From Hybos culiciformis (taxonomy: Eukaryota > Arthropoda > Insecta > Diptera > Hybotidae), in the NCBI GenBank assembly GCA_964007475.1, contig OZ023273.1, positions 18,923,922-18,987,921 of the forward strand: a stretch of DNA of 64,000 bases, written 5' to 3'. Of this stretch, positions 50,593-61,100 are shown piece by piece (the first letter of the stretch is position 1; every line of letters begins with the position of its first letter). The notes beneath the pieces are model-generated. The model saw only the letters and a program-made list of their open reading frames with translations. It was not told the origin of the DNA and searched no databases. The translations under genes were made by a program, and so were the position numbers.

Positions 50593-50875
50593 AGGCCTAA
50601 TTTTTTTTTTATGGTTTCTTTTTATAATTTTGAATTTTGAGTTGTTTTCAAAACAATATTCCAAAAATGAATGAATTTAAAGTTTAAAATTTTATTGAAG
50701 TATTTAGAAATGAAATATTGATGAAAAAATTTCAAGTTTTTATTATGTGATAGGTAATTTTAACAGTTGTAAAAGTTAAACCAAACTCTCAGTAAGACCA
50801 TAGATTAAGAATATACATAGATTCTTAGCTTCATACGACATTATTTTTGGTATTTTTTTGTGAATGTGTTAGTAA

Positions 50876-51358
50876 CTAGGTGTCTACATTAGCGTATTTT
50901 TCCTGCATGCGATTTTGTTCTTTAAATGTATTTGTGTATCTTTATACAAAATCCAAAATCGCAGCAAAATACGCATGCTGATTTTGACGGGGTGTCTACA
51001 TTAGCGATTTGGAATCGCGCGTATTTATGAATGTATTGTATTTTTTCTGTTTCACTTATTAGTATTTGTGTTTACAACAAAATCGCATGCAGGAAAAATA
51101 CGCTAATGTAGACACCTAGTGAATAATTTTTCAGCATGCGTATTTTTTGACATTTCTCACAAATTTTTTTTTTTTTTATTAATTTTGGCATTTAAGTCAA
51201 GTAAAATGGTACAATTTGGAAAAATGTATAAAAATCGCATGCTGTAAATCTAACCCAGTGGCATATTGAGCACACACAAACACTTATAAATGAAACAGAA
51301 AAAATACAATACATTCATAAATATGCGCGATTCTAAATCGTTAATGTAGACTGCCCCG
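50876..51358. mobile_element. TGTCTACATTAGCG MITE, 3-bp TSD TAA, itself interrupted
   Basis: The ends are CTAGGTGTCTACATTAGCG and, inverted, CGGGGCAGTCTACATTAACG; TAA flanks both (50873-50875, 51359-51361). A 3-bp TAA/TTA target fits PIF/Harbinger-type insertion, by family knowledge. Removing the 50988-51119 insertion gives a 348-bp element matching 52016-52361 along its length. Confidence 0.87.
50988..51119. mobile_element. internally deleted, inverted copy of the same MITE, TSD TGA
   Basis: 132 bp: starts CGGGGTGTCTACATTAGCG and ends CGCTAATGTAGACACCTAG; TGA flanks both (50985-50987, 51120-51122). It equals the two ends of the parent element with the middle removed, in opposite orientation to the host copy. 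The clean copy at 52016 reads straight through the site (TGATTTTGAATAATTTTTC), giving the empty site. Confidence 0.9.
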
Positions 51359-51763
51359 TAAAACAAAATAAAATACGTGATAATTATCAATGTATGAAAA
51401 GAATTTTATTTAGTTTTACTAACACCCTCACATAAAAATACCAAAAAAGACTGAAAAAATTTTGTATGAAGCTATAAATCTTTCTGTATTTTTAATCTAT
51501 GGTAAGACTTAAGTTCAGAAAAATATTTTTCTAAAAAATCATCAAACCCGTCAAACCGCTTTTATTTCCAAAAATCATTTAATTCCTTCTGTCCTTCCTA
51601 CAAAAAAAATTTTCTGGGCCGATTGCCATTTACTGAAAAAAAGCGAGATAGTTTATTGAAATTTTACTATGGGTTAGAAATAGGTAATTTAATTTTGATT
51701 TCGACTAATTTTTTTTTAATAAAAAGAACTTACAAAAAAGTACCGCGTTTGATTTTATCATTG

Positions 51764-51862
51764 ACCATTTTAGTAGGAAACCAAATGAATCTTTATGTGT
51801 GCTGGCATATTAAAAGTACTTGGGAATACAAGCACTTTTCATATGAAAATGGTCCAAAAGAA
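51764..51862. repeat. old short inverted-end repeat, copy 2
   Basis: ATTGACCATTTTAG at one end, TTTTCATATGAAAATGGTC at the other. Aligns imperfectly with 37020-37117. The 92-codon frame covering it (51623-51901) is therefore unlikely to be a gene. Confidence 0.55.
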
Positions 51863-52015
51863 AAAATTGTACCAAGTGGAATATATAGTGAAATAATGTA
51901 GTAAAATAAAAATTAGGGTAGAGTCCGGTAAATCTACGACTCAGTAGTAAAATTATAATTGAAAAATTTAGTATTTATTCCAATTTATTTAAATATAAAA
52001 CAAGAACTATACTTA

Positions 52016-52361
52016 CTAGGTGTCTACATTAGCGTATTTTTCCTGCATGCGATTTTGTTCTTTAAATGTATTCGTGTATCTTTATACAAAATCCAAAATC
52101 GCAGCAAAATACGCATGCTGATTTTGAATAATTTTTCAGCATGCGTATTTTTTGACATTTCTCACAAATTTTTTTTTTTTTTATTAATTTGACATTTAAA
52201 TCAAGTAAAATGGTACAATTTGGAAAAATGTATAAAAATCGCATGTTGTAAATCTAACCCAGTGGCATATTGAGCAAACACAAATACTAATAAATGAAAC
52301 AGAAAAAATACAATACATTCATAAATACGCGCGATTCTAAATCGCTAATGTAGACAGCCCG
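52016..52361. mobile_element. clean copy of the TGTCTACATTAGCG MITE, TSD TTA
   Basis: 346 bp, ends CTAGGTGTCTACATTAGCG and, inverted, CGGGCTGTCTACATTAGCG; TTA flanks both (52013-52015, 52362-52364). It is very similar to 50876-51358 minus its insertion, apart from small changes. The open frames here are chance. Confidence 0.9.
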
Positions 52362-52446
52362 TTATAAAAAATAAATGGTTTTAGATAACCAACTCGTATT
52401 ATAGCTACAATATTATTTAAAAAAAAAAAACGGGCACACTTAAAAA

Positions 52447-52529
52447 AATTACAGCCCGAGGTGGAAATCGAACCCACGACCAAAAACGCCATAAGAAAAT
52501 AACATTACCGCTACACCATGATGGTCAGA
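52447..52529 (-). repeat. tRNA-like sequence with good A and B boxes
   Basis: The minus strand reads box A TGGTGTAGCGG and box B GGTTCGATTTC, with a paired five-base T-stem (GTGGG/TCCAC). The anticodon arm region (TTATTTTCTTATGGCG) does not fold into a normal arm. Best read as a tRNA-derived SINE head or tRNA pseudogene. Confidence 0.5.
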
Positions 52530-53283
52530 AATATTATTGGTACAAGTTAGAATTTCTACATTAGGGTTATTATACTTAACTCGATTCTAAAATATTTAAA
52601 GTTATGTATTTCTGTAGGAATTATTGAAATTTTGATTTCGACAATTTTTTTTATTAAATGCATATGTAGGTGCATATCTTATCGGATTATGTTGGTACAT
52701 TTTTTATTTCTAAGATTTCTTCAATTACTTTGTATAAGAAATTGGACAGTAGAATGGCCTCGTCCAAAACTGTAGGGGCAGTTAATGGGTAGCAACATGA
52801 AGATATGCCATTTCCACATGGGAATTAATAAATAAAGATAAGGATTTAAATTCATTGTTTGGACTAGGAAACCAAAAGATTTTAAAGCTAAATAGGGCAA
52901 TTGATTTTATACCAAATTTCAAAGGTACTTAGACTAGAATGCAACAACGAAGATAAATTACCACCTACCTATACGTATATAAAATTGCGGTTAAATTATT
53001 TCAGTAGACTGAGACACATACATTTGTATATTTTCTTCTTCTATTCGAGTATCCACAACAATTGACAATTATATGAGGGACTTAGATAATTTTCTTATTT
53101 TGATTATTCTGTTTTGATTTGTTCTGTTTCTAACCATATTAATTAATTTGTTCCAAAAATTAAACTAATTTTTTTTTTTTTTTCAAAAATGCAAAAAACA
53201 TTTTTTTTTTTTTATTACCACAAAATTAATATAATATATCTTTTAGACTTATTTTCAATGTAAATCCGTGGAAATACTACAGG

Positions 53284-53424
53284 TTAGTTCATATAGTAGT
53301 GTGGCCAATAACTTGGTGAAAAACCGTAGGGTGGTGTACCATAACTTGGGTATAAAGGGGTGCTGCCAATTCCATATGGATATTGATAAGTAGCAGATTC
53401 TTGATAGTTGCAAGCCCAGCACAT
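53284..53424 (-). CDS. small Tyr/Pro-rich protein, 46 aa (paralogue 2)
   Basis: ATG at 53424, TAA at 53284, no intron. It starts MCWACNYQESATYQYPYGIG, then STPLYPSYGTPPYGFSPSY and ends WPHYYMN, with 2 Cys, 10 Tyr and 7 Pro. The first half matches paralogue 1, while the second half has become Pro-Tyr-Gly-rich. The 3' UTR (AAAATAAGTCTAAA, then GGTAATAAAAA) and TATA region are shared. No known domain. Being on the same strand and close together, the three genes may be co-expressed; each seems to have its own promoter. Confidence 0.7.
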   Translation of the reverse strand: MCWACNYQESATYQYPYGIGSTPLYPSYGTPPYGFSPSYWPHYYMN

Positions 53425-53477
53425 ATTGATTTAAAATTGGATTTGTTTTATCTGCTTATGTGATACCAGCGTCAAGG

Positions 53478-53500
53478 ATTTATAATGTCTTGTTTTAAAA
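53478..53500 (-). promoter_or_regulatory. TATA-box region of paralogue 2
   Basis: The minus strand reads TAAAACAAGACATTATAAATC about 54 bp before the start codon, the counterpart of 50570-50592. Confidence 0.6.
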
Positions 53501-53645
53501 GTTATTAATATTTATTTCTGTGGTATTTTTTTTTTTTTTAGAATTTTGAGTAGTTTCTAAATCAGATTCCAGAAATGAATGAATTGAAAAATTGTTTTTT
53601 TTATTGAAGTATTTAAAATAGGTATATTGATAAAAATTTTGAATT

Positions 53646-54999
53646 GGAGTAAAAACATTCCAAAGTTCCGCAATGATGTTAATAATTTATAAAAACAGTC
53701 CAGGAATTAACGTAATTTTTTGAACCACAAAAAAATCGTAAAAATCGTAGTTTTGTAAAAAATTGTAAATCCGCACATACAATAAAAAAATAAACTCAAA
53801 CAGGAATGTCAATACATCCATTGACGGCCAGGCGAAGTTTTTAAATAATGATTTGTGATCAGGAATTCCTTTAAAGTAGACTTATAGGAATTAGTAAACT
53901 TCTATGGATATATATTTTCTGGTATCGCACTTACTTAAAACTAATTTATAAATTTTTATGATCTGAAGAATCACATAGAGAGTTATTTTCAGTGCCTGGG
54001 AGACCGAGCTAAGCTCATGAGCCCAATTTAGTTTTTTTTGCTGTTTTCGCGTATTTTGGTTTTTTTTTTGCGGATTTTTCCTCGATTTTTGCGGTTGTTT
54101 TGAAGGGGCTGCATTTATTTTTTAATTTATAATTTTCGCGGTTTAATTTTCGAGAATTTTGTCGCTATTTTCGCGGCTTAGTAATGATCAGTTTGAAGAG
54201 GCTGAATTTTATTTTTAATTTATAATTTTCGCAAATTTTGTCACGATTTTCGCGGAAAAGTAATGATCAGATTTGAAAGGTTGAATTTTATTTTTAATTT
54301 ATCAGATTTGTAGGAGGTGAATTTTATTTTCTCTATGCTACTTTACTTTATATATTCTTAAAGAATTTAATAATCAAATTTGTACCAAATTTTCAAATGA
54401 TTTTTCCCGATTTTCCGGGTTTTCCATGGAAATTTCCGGTTTAAATTTTGATAGATTCAATTGTCACGCGACAGGAACCTGTGTGCCAAATTTCAGCTCG
54501 CTGTGATGACGAAAAGTGGGTCTACGAGAGTTTCGAAAATAGTAAAGAAATATATAAACAGACAAATTCGTGTACGAGTTAATAATTGTGGCCTCAATAA
54601 ATGAATATTTGTTTTCCTTAATATTAATATTATTGCATCCGTGTAGAAGAATTGAAATAAAAAATTAAAAAAAAATTTGTAGAACTGAACAAAATTCTTT
54701 TAGAAATTAATATATGATGGATTGAAACTATAGGCACAACTTCTGACAAAATTATATAAAGGGATTATATATTATATAAAGGGATTATATAAAAGGATTC
54801 GATTAAATGTTTTTGAGAAATTTTGATTTATTTTATACTTGGAAATAATGCTGTTCTATGTTCTTTCTTTAAGTAATGATGAAAATATTGTCTAAAAAAA
54901 CAACAATTTTTATTTTATTATGTATTTATTTTATTACATTTACTTATTTTGAAAATACATATGTACACATTTAATACATAATTTTAAATATGTTTTAAA
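53646..54999. other. intergenic or intronic stretch with a diverged repeat
   Basis: Positions 53646-53990 and 54570-54999 show nothing I can name. The repeat at 54000-54570 is described separately. Confidence 0.5.
54000..54570. repeat. unclassified repeat with internal TTTTCGCGG tandem units
   Basis: Contains three to four degenerating tandem units of about 80-100 bp (54080-54325) sharing GGCTGAATTTTATTTTTAAT, ATAATTTTCGC, TTTTCGCGG and AGTAATGATCAG. Downstream, CCTGTGTGCCAAATTTCAGC and AAACAGACAAATTCGTGTACG recall the 3' ends of insect RTE-type LINEs or their SINEs. Classification is inference. Confidence 0.55.
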
Positions 55000-55033
55000 C
55001 TTCCACAGAACAATCCGATTTATGAGTATGTTA

Positions 55034-55168
55034 TTACCAACTTGACAAGGATGGTTCACCAAAGCTACAAGAAAATACAAAGCCACAACAACCACTAGAA
55101 CAGCTATATAATGACCCTATTGATGGGAAGCTGCAGCTTCTATAAGTGCAATCGCAACCGTAACACAT
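55034..55168 (-). CDS. small Cys-rich protein, 44 aa
   Basis: ATG at 55168, TAA TAA at 55036-55031, no intron. It starts MCYGCDCTYRSCSFPSIG and continues YSCSSGCCGFVFSCSF, ending GEPSLSSW, with 8 Cys in 44 residues. It shares only the MCxxC start, small size, strand and location with the two genes to its left; nucleotide homology is not obvious and no matching TATA block was found. With 8 Cys the peptide could bind metal or form disulphides, but no signal peptide is seen. Weaker than the other two because there is no second copy to show constraint. Confidence 0.5.
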   Translation of the reverse strand: MCYGCDCTYRSCSFPSIGSLYSCSSGCCGFVFSCSFGEPSLSSW

Positions 55169-55199
55169 ATTTTCTTCAAACTTTGTTTTTATTTCTTAA

Positions 55200-58100
55200 C
55201 AAAAATTATTTTTTGATAATATTTATTAATCTTTCTTGATGGTTCCGTAAAAATTTTATTCTTTTTAATGATTTTTGATATACGTATCATTTGTATACAT
55301 ATATGTATATATGTTTGTACATTTATATAATTTTGATTTGAAGAAATCAATTCGAATTTAATAATACCAAATTTATTTGAAATACTGATTTTAGATATTT
55401 TTATAAAAGCATTATAGATTTAAATTTTCGAAGTTATATTATTGATGTTGGGTACTAGGTGTAATAATTTGAAAGTTCGAAGGAACTAATTCACAAAATT
55501 TTGAAAAAAGTCCTCCACCTCCAACTAAAAATAATTTTTTTCTTGTTTAAAAAATTTTTTTTTCATATAAACTTTACAATCAATATTTTTTCAAATACAA
55601 TTCTTGTATACCTATTCAGTACAAAAGTATTTAAATTTTAACAGCTCTGCTAATATCTTTAATGAGTTCTTTTCATAATTCGGTTTTTAGAATTTTCAAA
55701 TAAATATTTTATTCTTTTAATAGCGTCCGTAAAATATGTTTGATAATCATAAATTATATTAACGATTTGCATAAAAAAACAACAAAATGATTATATATTC
55801 CTAAAAGTGAAAATTAATTAATTTAATCTGTTTTTCAAAATCCAAATCAGTATAGAATATAGTTCCTTAAAGCTATTAATCATCACTTTTAACTCTTCAT
55901 TAGTTTAGGATTGTTATTTTTTCACATGATAACTTATTTCCAATAAACGTTATAAAATTTCTATTAATAAAAAAAGAAAACAGTGAAAAGCGTAAATATC
56001 CAGATCCAGAAATAGGTCCTTTGTTTTATCAACATATAATTTTATTTGAAACATAAATATATGGTATCACAATAGATAATAAATATGATTTATATAATCT
56101 AGATATTAATAGAAAATATTGATTATTTAAAAACATTTATACATAATAAATACAGTGTTGACAGAAGCAAATGCAACTTTTTAAAAAAAATTGTTTTTGA
56201 TTAAGAAATGATTTGATTCGTTTATTAAAATATCATGATACATTTTCTATAATATAAAATCGCACGTTTAATGTCAATTAAGAATCCAATTTTGAAGCAA
56301 AGTTAAGAGGTGGGATAAGCTTTAAATGGCATTTCTTTCAAAATTATTTATAATTGTATAAAGTCATTATTACGGACTACGGACTTAATATTCAAATTAA
56401 GGGAGATAACTAATTAAATGGAAAAAGTTCTTTATGTTGTTTGCCTCACAATTTTGAAATGAAAAACAATACTTTATGTTTATATGTATTTTATTCAAGT
56501 ATACATTTGATTTTTTGCTGTATCTTGTATCATTTTAGATAGAAATCTTAATTCAGAAAAAGTGACATTGTGTTTTTACCAATACTGTAGTCATAAATAA
56601 ATTGTATTTTATGCTAACTTTTATGCTTACTTAAGTGTCAACAATCTACATTCTGTAATCAATGTATAAATATATACCTATCTATTTTATTCTATTCTTT
56701 TTCGGAAACTGAACATGATTTTACTGGAATGATATAGAATAACATACGTAAGTATAAGTATATATAAATGTATTAGTGTGATTTTATCTAAGAATAATTT
56801 TCTAATATCCTTAAGTGAAATTTTATTAATATACATGTAACATACATTTATATTAATATTGCACATTATTATAAATGCATTATTATATAGTTTGGTCTTT
56901 AGTACTTGAATTAAATCCTTCTGAGTTGATAAATTATTATTTTATTATTTCATGAAATTTGAAGAATAAAGGAATCAAAGGAACTTCACAAAATTTTCAA
57001 GACTCATAATTATAATTTTAAGTGGTTTTTATTTTTCATTTATATTTATGGATTTGTTTGTTTTTTTTTAAACAAAATATGATTAATTCTTATAGAGTTA
57101 ATAGGGTTGTACACAGTTTAATCTGAGAGTAGAAGCAAACAATGTTTCAATACAAAATTATGACTGAATTTGAACTAAGGAACTTGTATGGTTAAAATAT
57201 GATGAAAATTATAATTTAGACTTTGGTGTAAAAGTATTCAACAACATTTATTATGATATTATAATACGTCAGAAAATTTTACGTTCTTTTATGCTAAAAA
57301 ATAAAATCTACTTAATTTAGTTTAATCAAAAATATTGCTTTAAGTTATTTGTTATTATTTAATGAATTTACATATTTTCTATTAATGTCTTTAGTAGATT
57401 ATGCATTTAATTTGATAAATAACTAATATCATTTTATGTATGTAGATATTATAATAATTATAATAAATAAACAATTTGTTGTATTAAAATAATATAGTAT
57501 TAGAATTTCATGAAAATAATCTCATTATTGGATTTTCTATACATCTTATGTTTTTGAATCTTAATCTTTGCAATAATTTTACAAATAAATATTAAGTGTT
57601 GGCCATCTAACTTGTATTTGAATAAATAATAGACTCAACTACTTCAAAAATTAAAATACCATACCATCAACGTGACAATTTAATAATTTTCATTAAAATA
57701 ATTATAAGATCTGAAGGAAATTTTTTTTTCTTTATTTATTCTTACAGATACTCACTCTTCACAATGTGAATGTGAAATTATGCCTTTCTTTACGAAAAAT
57801 TAGGAATTATTATCACTTATGTTTTACGGGTCGTTTATTGTTATGAAATAAAAGATAAAGAAAAAGTAATGAAAATAAAAAATTATTACGTTGTTCTGTC
57901 ATTTATTTTATTAAAAATCTTATCTGTTAAAAAGAACATGAAAAACTTCGTGGCCTAATTTTTTTAATAACTTCACATTTTTTTTTCGAAACGCGGTTAA
58001 AGAAAATTAAAAAAGAAACACACAAATGCACTAATATTGTTCATGCAATATTTCTTAAAACTTTAATAATCTAAGTTTTAAATATTTTTTTAATTATACT

Positions 58101-61100
58101 TAATTTGGAATGTATTAAGTAATAAGGAAAAAAATGAAAAAATAATTTTTAATTGTGTAAAGGTATATGTACAGGAAGAAAGTCCTTCTGAACTTGATAG
58201 CAACAGTGATCAGAATAACGAAAATAAATAGGGTACTCTAAATATACATATTTCTTGGCTAGATAAGAAATGACATTATTTTTGGTTAAATGTTTGTTCC
58301 GTTGGGATTTATCTAAACCTAAAATGCTGATGAGAGCTGAGATTACAAATTAAAATAGAAAATAATAAATGGCAATGGCAGACACACTATACTCACGAAA
58401 CTATCAGATAACTAATATATATATCGAAAAAAAATTTAAAATTTAAAATAATGTGAAGTAGGTTTAGGAAAAATTTATTGCTGTTGTTAGAATTCGGAAT
58501 ATATTTTAGGAAACTCATTTTATCTTATTTCACTTGAACTGAACTAATAAACACAGAAATGTAGTCTTTTGAAGAAAAGCTTCTATTTTACACTAAATTA
58601 TTTATTGTTTCAAAATAAAAATTCATTTTTTTATTGTTGTCTCTTTGAGTATTTTCTACACAGATTATAATATATGAAGAGAATTTACAATTTGTTAATT
58701 TTTTTGCATGAGTTACGAAAGGAATTGATAATAATTTATTGTATACATGGCATGACATACAGAGATACCCTGGATGTGATAAATTTGTATTCACACATTT
58801 TTTAAGCTTCATCTTTTGTATCCTGACATCTAAAATATTGACATAATTTATCAAATGCTTTACTGCTCACAGCTGTTTGCATTAAGAAATATTTTTTTTT
58901 AGTTAATGATAAAAAGGTATATATATGAACCTGAACCTACAATATTGTAAAATTTTATTTAATTTTGGTTTAAGTTTTTTATATTTTTTAAATAAATTTT
59001 GTCGAATGTTCATATTTTTTTTTCCTGGTGATAGTAAAGATTGATCATATTCGGGTTGGTTATATTATAAGTGTGTATTCAGTCTCAATCATTGACAGTT
59101 TTTAAATATTATGAATATTTGATTAAAATCGGATTAACTTTGCAGGTAAAATTATTCCCTTAATTTATGAATTTTGTTTTTATTTCTCAATTTTTACTTT
59201 AGAAAATTAAAAACTTGAACATATTTAACATATGTTTTCTGTATTATGTTATTTGACATTTTTTTTGTTAAAAAAAAATGTTTTAATTTATCTTAAAAAT
59301 ATTTTAATTTATTTTCTTCATTTACCTAAGAAGCATAATGTTTCATTATGTGGTGATTAAAAGAAATATATATTATATATTATATTGTGTAGTATATGCA
59401 TATTATTTGTTTCATTTTACATTATTATTATTTGTATATCGACAATTTGGCGACTTTTTAAATAATTTTTCTTTAAAAAAAAACAAACAAGATAATAAAT
59501 TATCCTTTAAGGACATATAGTAACTATATACATTATATATTTATATTATATATGTACATTATTATTTTTGGCATTCAAATAAAGTGCATGACCTTTGTTT
59601 TTATTGCTTCAAATGAAAATAATGTTTTTTTTTTATGTTTTTAATTAAAATTAATATACATTTTGTGTAACTCACATATATACTTATTATATATTATATT
59701 AAAAGTTATACATTCACTTGAATTTGAAATAATATACTTTTAAGGATATCATCGTATGAACTAAGTTTATTAAAATTTATAAGGAAAATAAACATATAAC
59801 TCATATAAGTATTATGTATTATAATGTATAATAATAACTACAGTAAGGGAACTAAAATATAGACCTAATTTATAAGGTTGACTAAGATTAATAATTCATT
59901 TTGATAGAAAAAAGTTTTTATAAAAATATATATGGTGAGTTTTCAGAAGATATCATAAAGTTTTATTAAAATCTGGAATATAAATTTTTGTCTAAAATCT
60001 TTTAAAGTAAATAATGTATATACATAATGATATTATAATATAGGTCGCTTTGGGAAAATTGTTTTGTTTTGATTGAGAATAATGATAAAAAACAAATTTT
60101 TGGTGTGGAATACAAATTAAAGTCTTGATATTTTTTTTCATCCGTTTTTGAAAAATTTAAAATTTAAATGTACTTAGATATTAAGAAATACATTACTGTC
60201 ATTATTTTTTGCAAAAAAAAACATATTAGATTTCTGAAACCTTATATGTAGAATCTTATAATATTTTATGGATAAGTGTAAGATGAAGATTTGGATTGGA
60301 AATTCTTAATTGCAGATAAAATGAAATCAAATAACAGTTTTTCAGTTTTATGTAGATGATAAATATTGGTGTTGGAACTTTATTATTTTAATTTAAGAGA
60401 AAAACTTGTAATAATAATACCGTAATTAAATTTTTCATTAATATAATCAGTAGAAATTTAATTTTAATTCTGATTAAAATTTATATTAAGTTCAAATTAA
60501 ATTTACACATAATTTTAATTAAATTTTAATCAAGCACTGATACCTCATTAAAATTTATTTATTTTCCATTAATAAATATTAACCTATAAATATATAATAT
60601 GCTATTATTTTAATATTTTTTTATTTAATAGTCAACATTGGAATTTTTTATCATGTATTCGTATATTTTATTTAAATAAAATATGAAAATTGTTATGTAA
60701 AAATTTTTATTTTTCAATTAATTTGATTTTAAATAAAGGAAAAATTTTGACATTGTTAGACAATATTTCTTTGGGTTGAAACAAAAATAGTGTCGATGAT
60801 TCGTTAAACATAAACGATAAAATTCTTTTTTTGTTCATACGATTTCAAATATAAACACATTTCAATATTGCTGAGTGATATATGCTCCCAAAATTTTGCA
60901 GAACGTAGAAGTATCTTTTCACTACCATAATAATGTTCCATGTAGTTAATATGGTTACGATTCTTTAAAATAAAGCTAATATGAATATGGTTTGGTCTAT
61001 TAAATTGCTGCAAATGTTATACAAAAAAATATTTATGCGGCAAATAATAATAAAAAAAAATGTATATTTATATACAGATAATTTATATACATTAAGTATT

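Larger units (their letters stand above)
50283..50745 (-). repeat. tandem-duplicated gene unit, copy 1
   Basis: Homologous on the same strand to 53160-53645. Shared blocks include the 3' UTR (AAATAAGTCTAAA, GGTAATAAAAA), the coding start, the TATA region, and an upstream block with CAAAAATGAATGAATT and TTATTGAAGTATTTA. The copies are now separated by the 50798-52361 transposon cluster. Confidence 0.8.
50798..51502. mobile_element. CCATAG foldback element, 5-bp TSD TAAGA, carrying nested elements
   Basis: The ends are CCATAGATTAAGAATATA and AATCTATGG; TAAGA flanks both (50793-50797, 51503-51507). The arms include TTTTTGGTATTTTTTTGTGA..GTTAGTAA and its complement (TTACTAACACCCTCACATAA), resembling the outer arms of the 6893-10921 element. 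It is interrupted by 50876-51358. Confidence 0.87.
53160..53645 (-). repeat. tandem-duplicated gene unit, copy 2
   Basis: Partner of 50283-50745 on the same strand. Homology covers downstream, coding, promoter and about 150 bp further upstream, so the gene was copied as DNA with its promoter, not by retroposition. Confidence 0.8.

Noticed and set aside
51623..51901. 92-codon plus-strand frame
   Set aside because: Overlaps a repeat also found at 37020; composition is not protein-like and no domain is recognised.
57751..57790. Possible donor GTGAGT for a Fas1 first exon
   Set aside because: The sequence before it has no ATG followed by a hydrophobic signal peptide in the required phase.
60804..61013. 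Minus-strand frame resembling a LINE carboxyl end (LLRSAKFWEHISLSN)
   Set aside because: Too short and too diverged; no poly(A), no neighbouring retrotransposon sequence.
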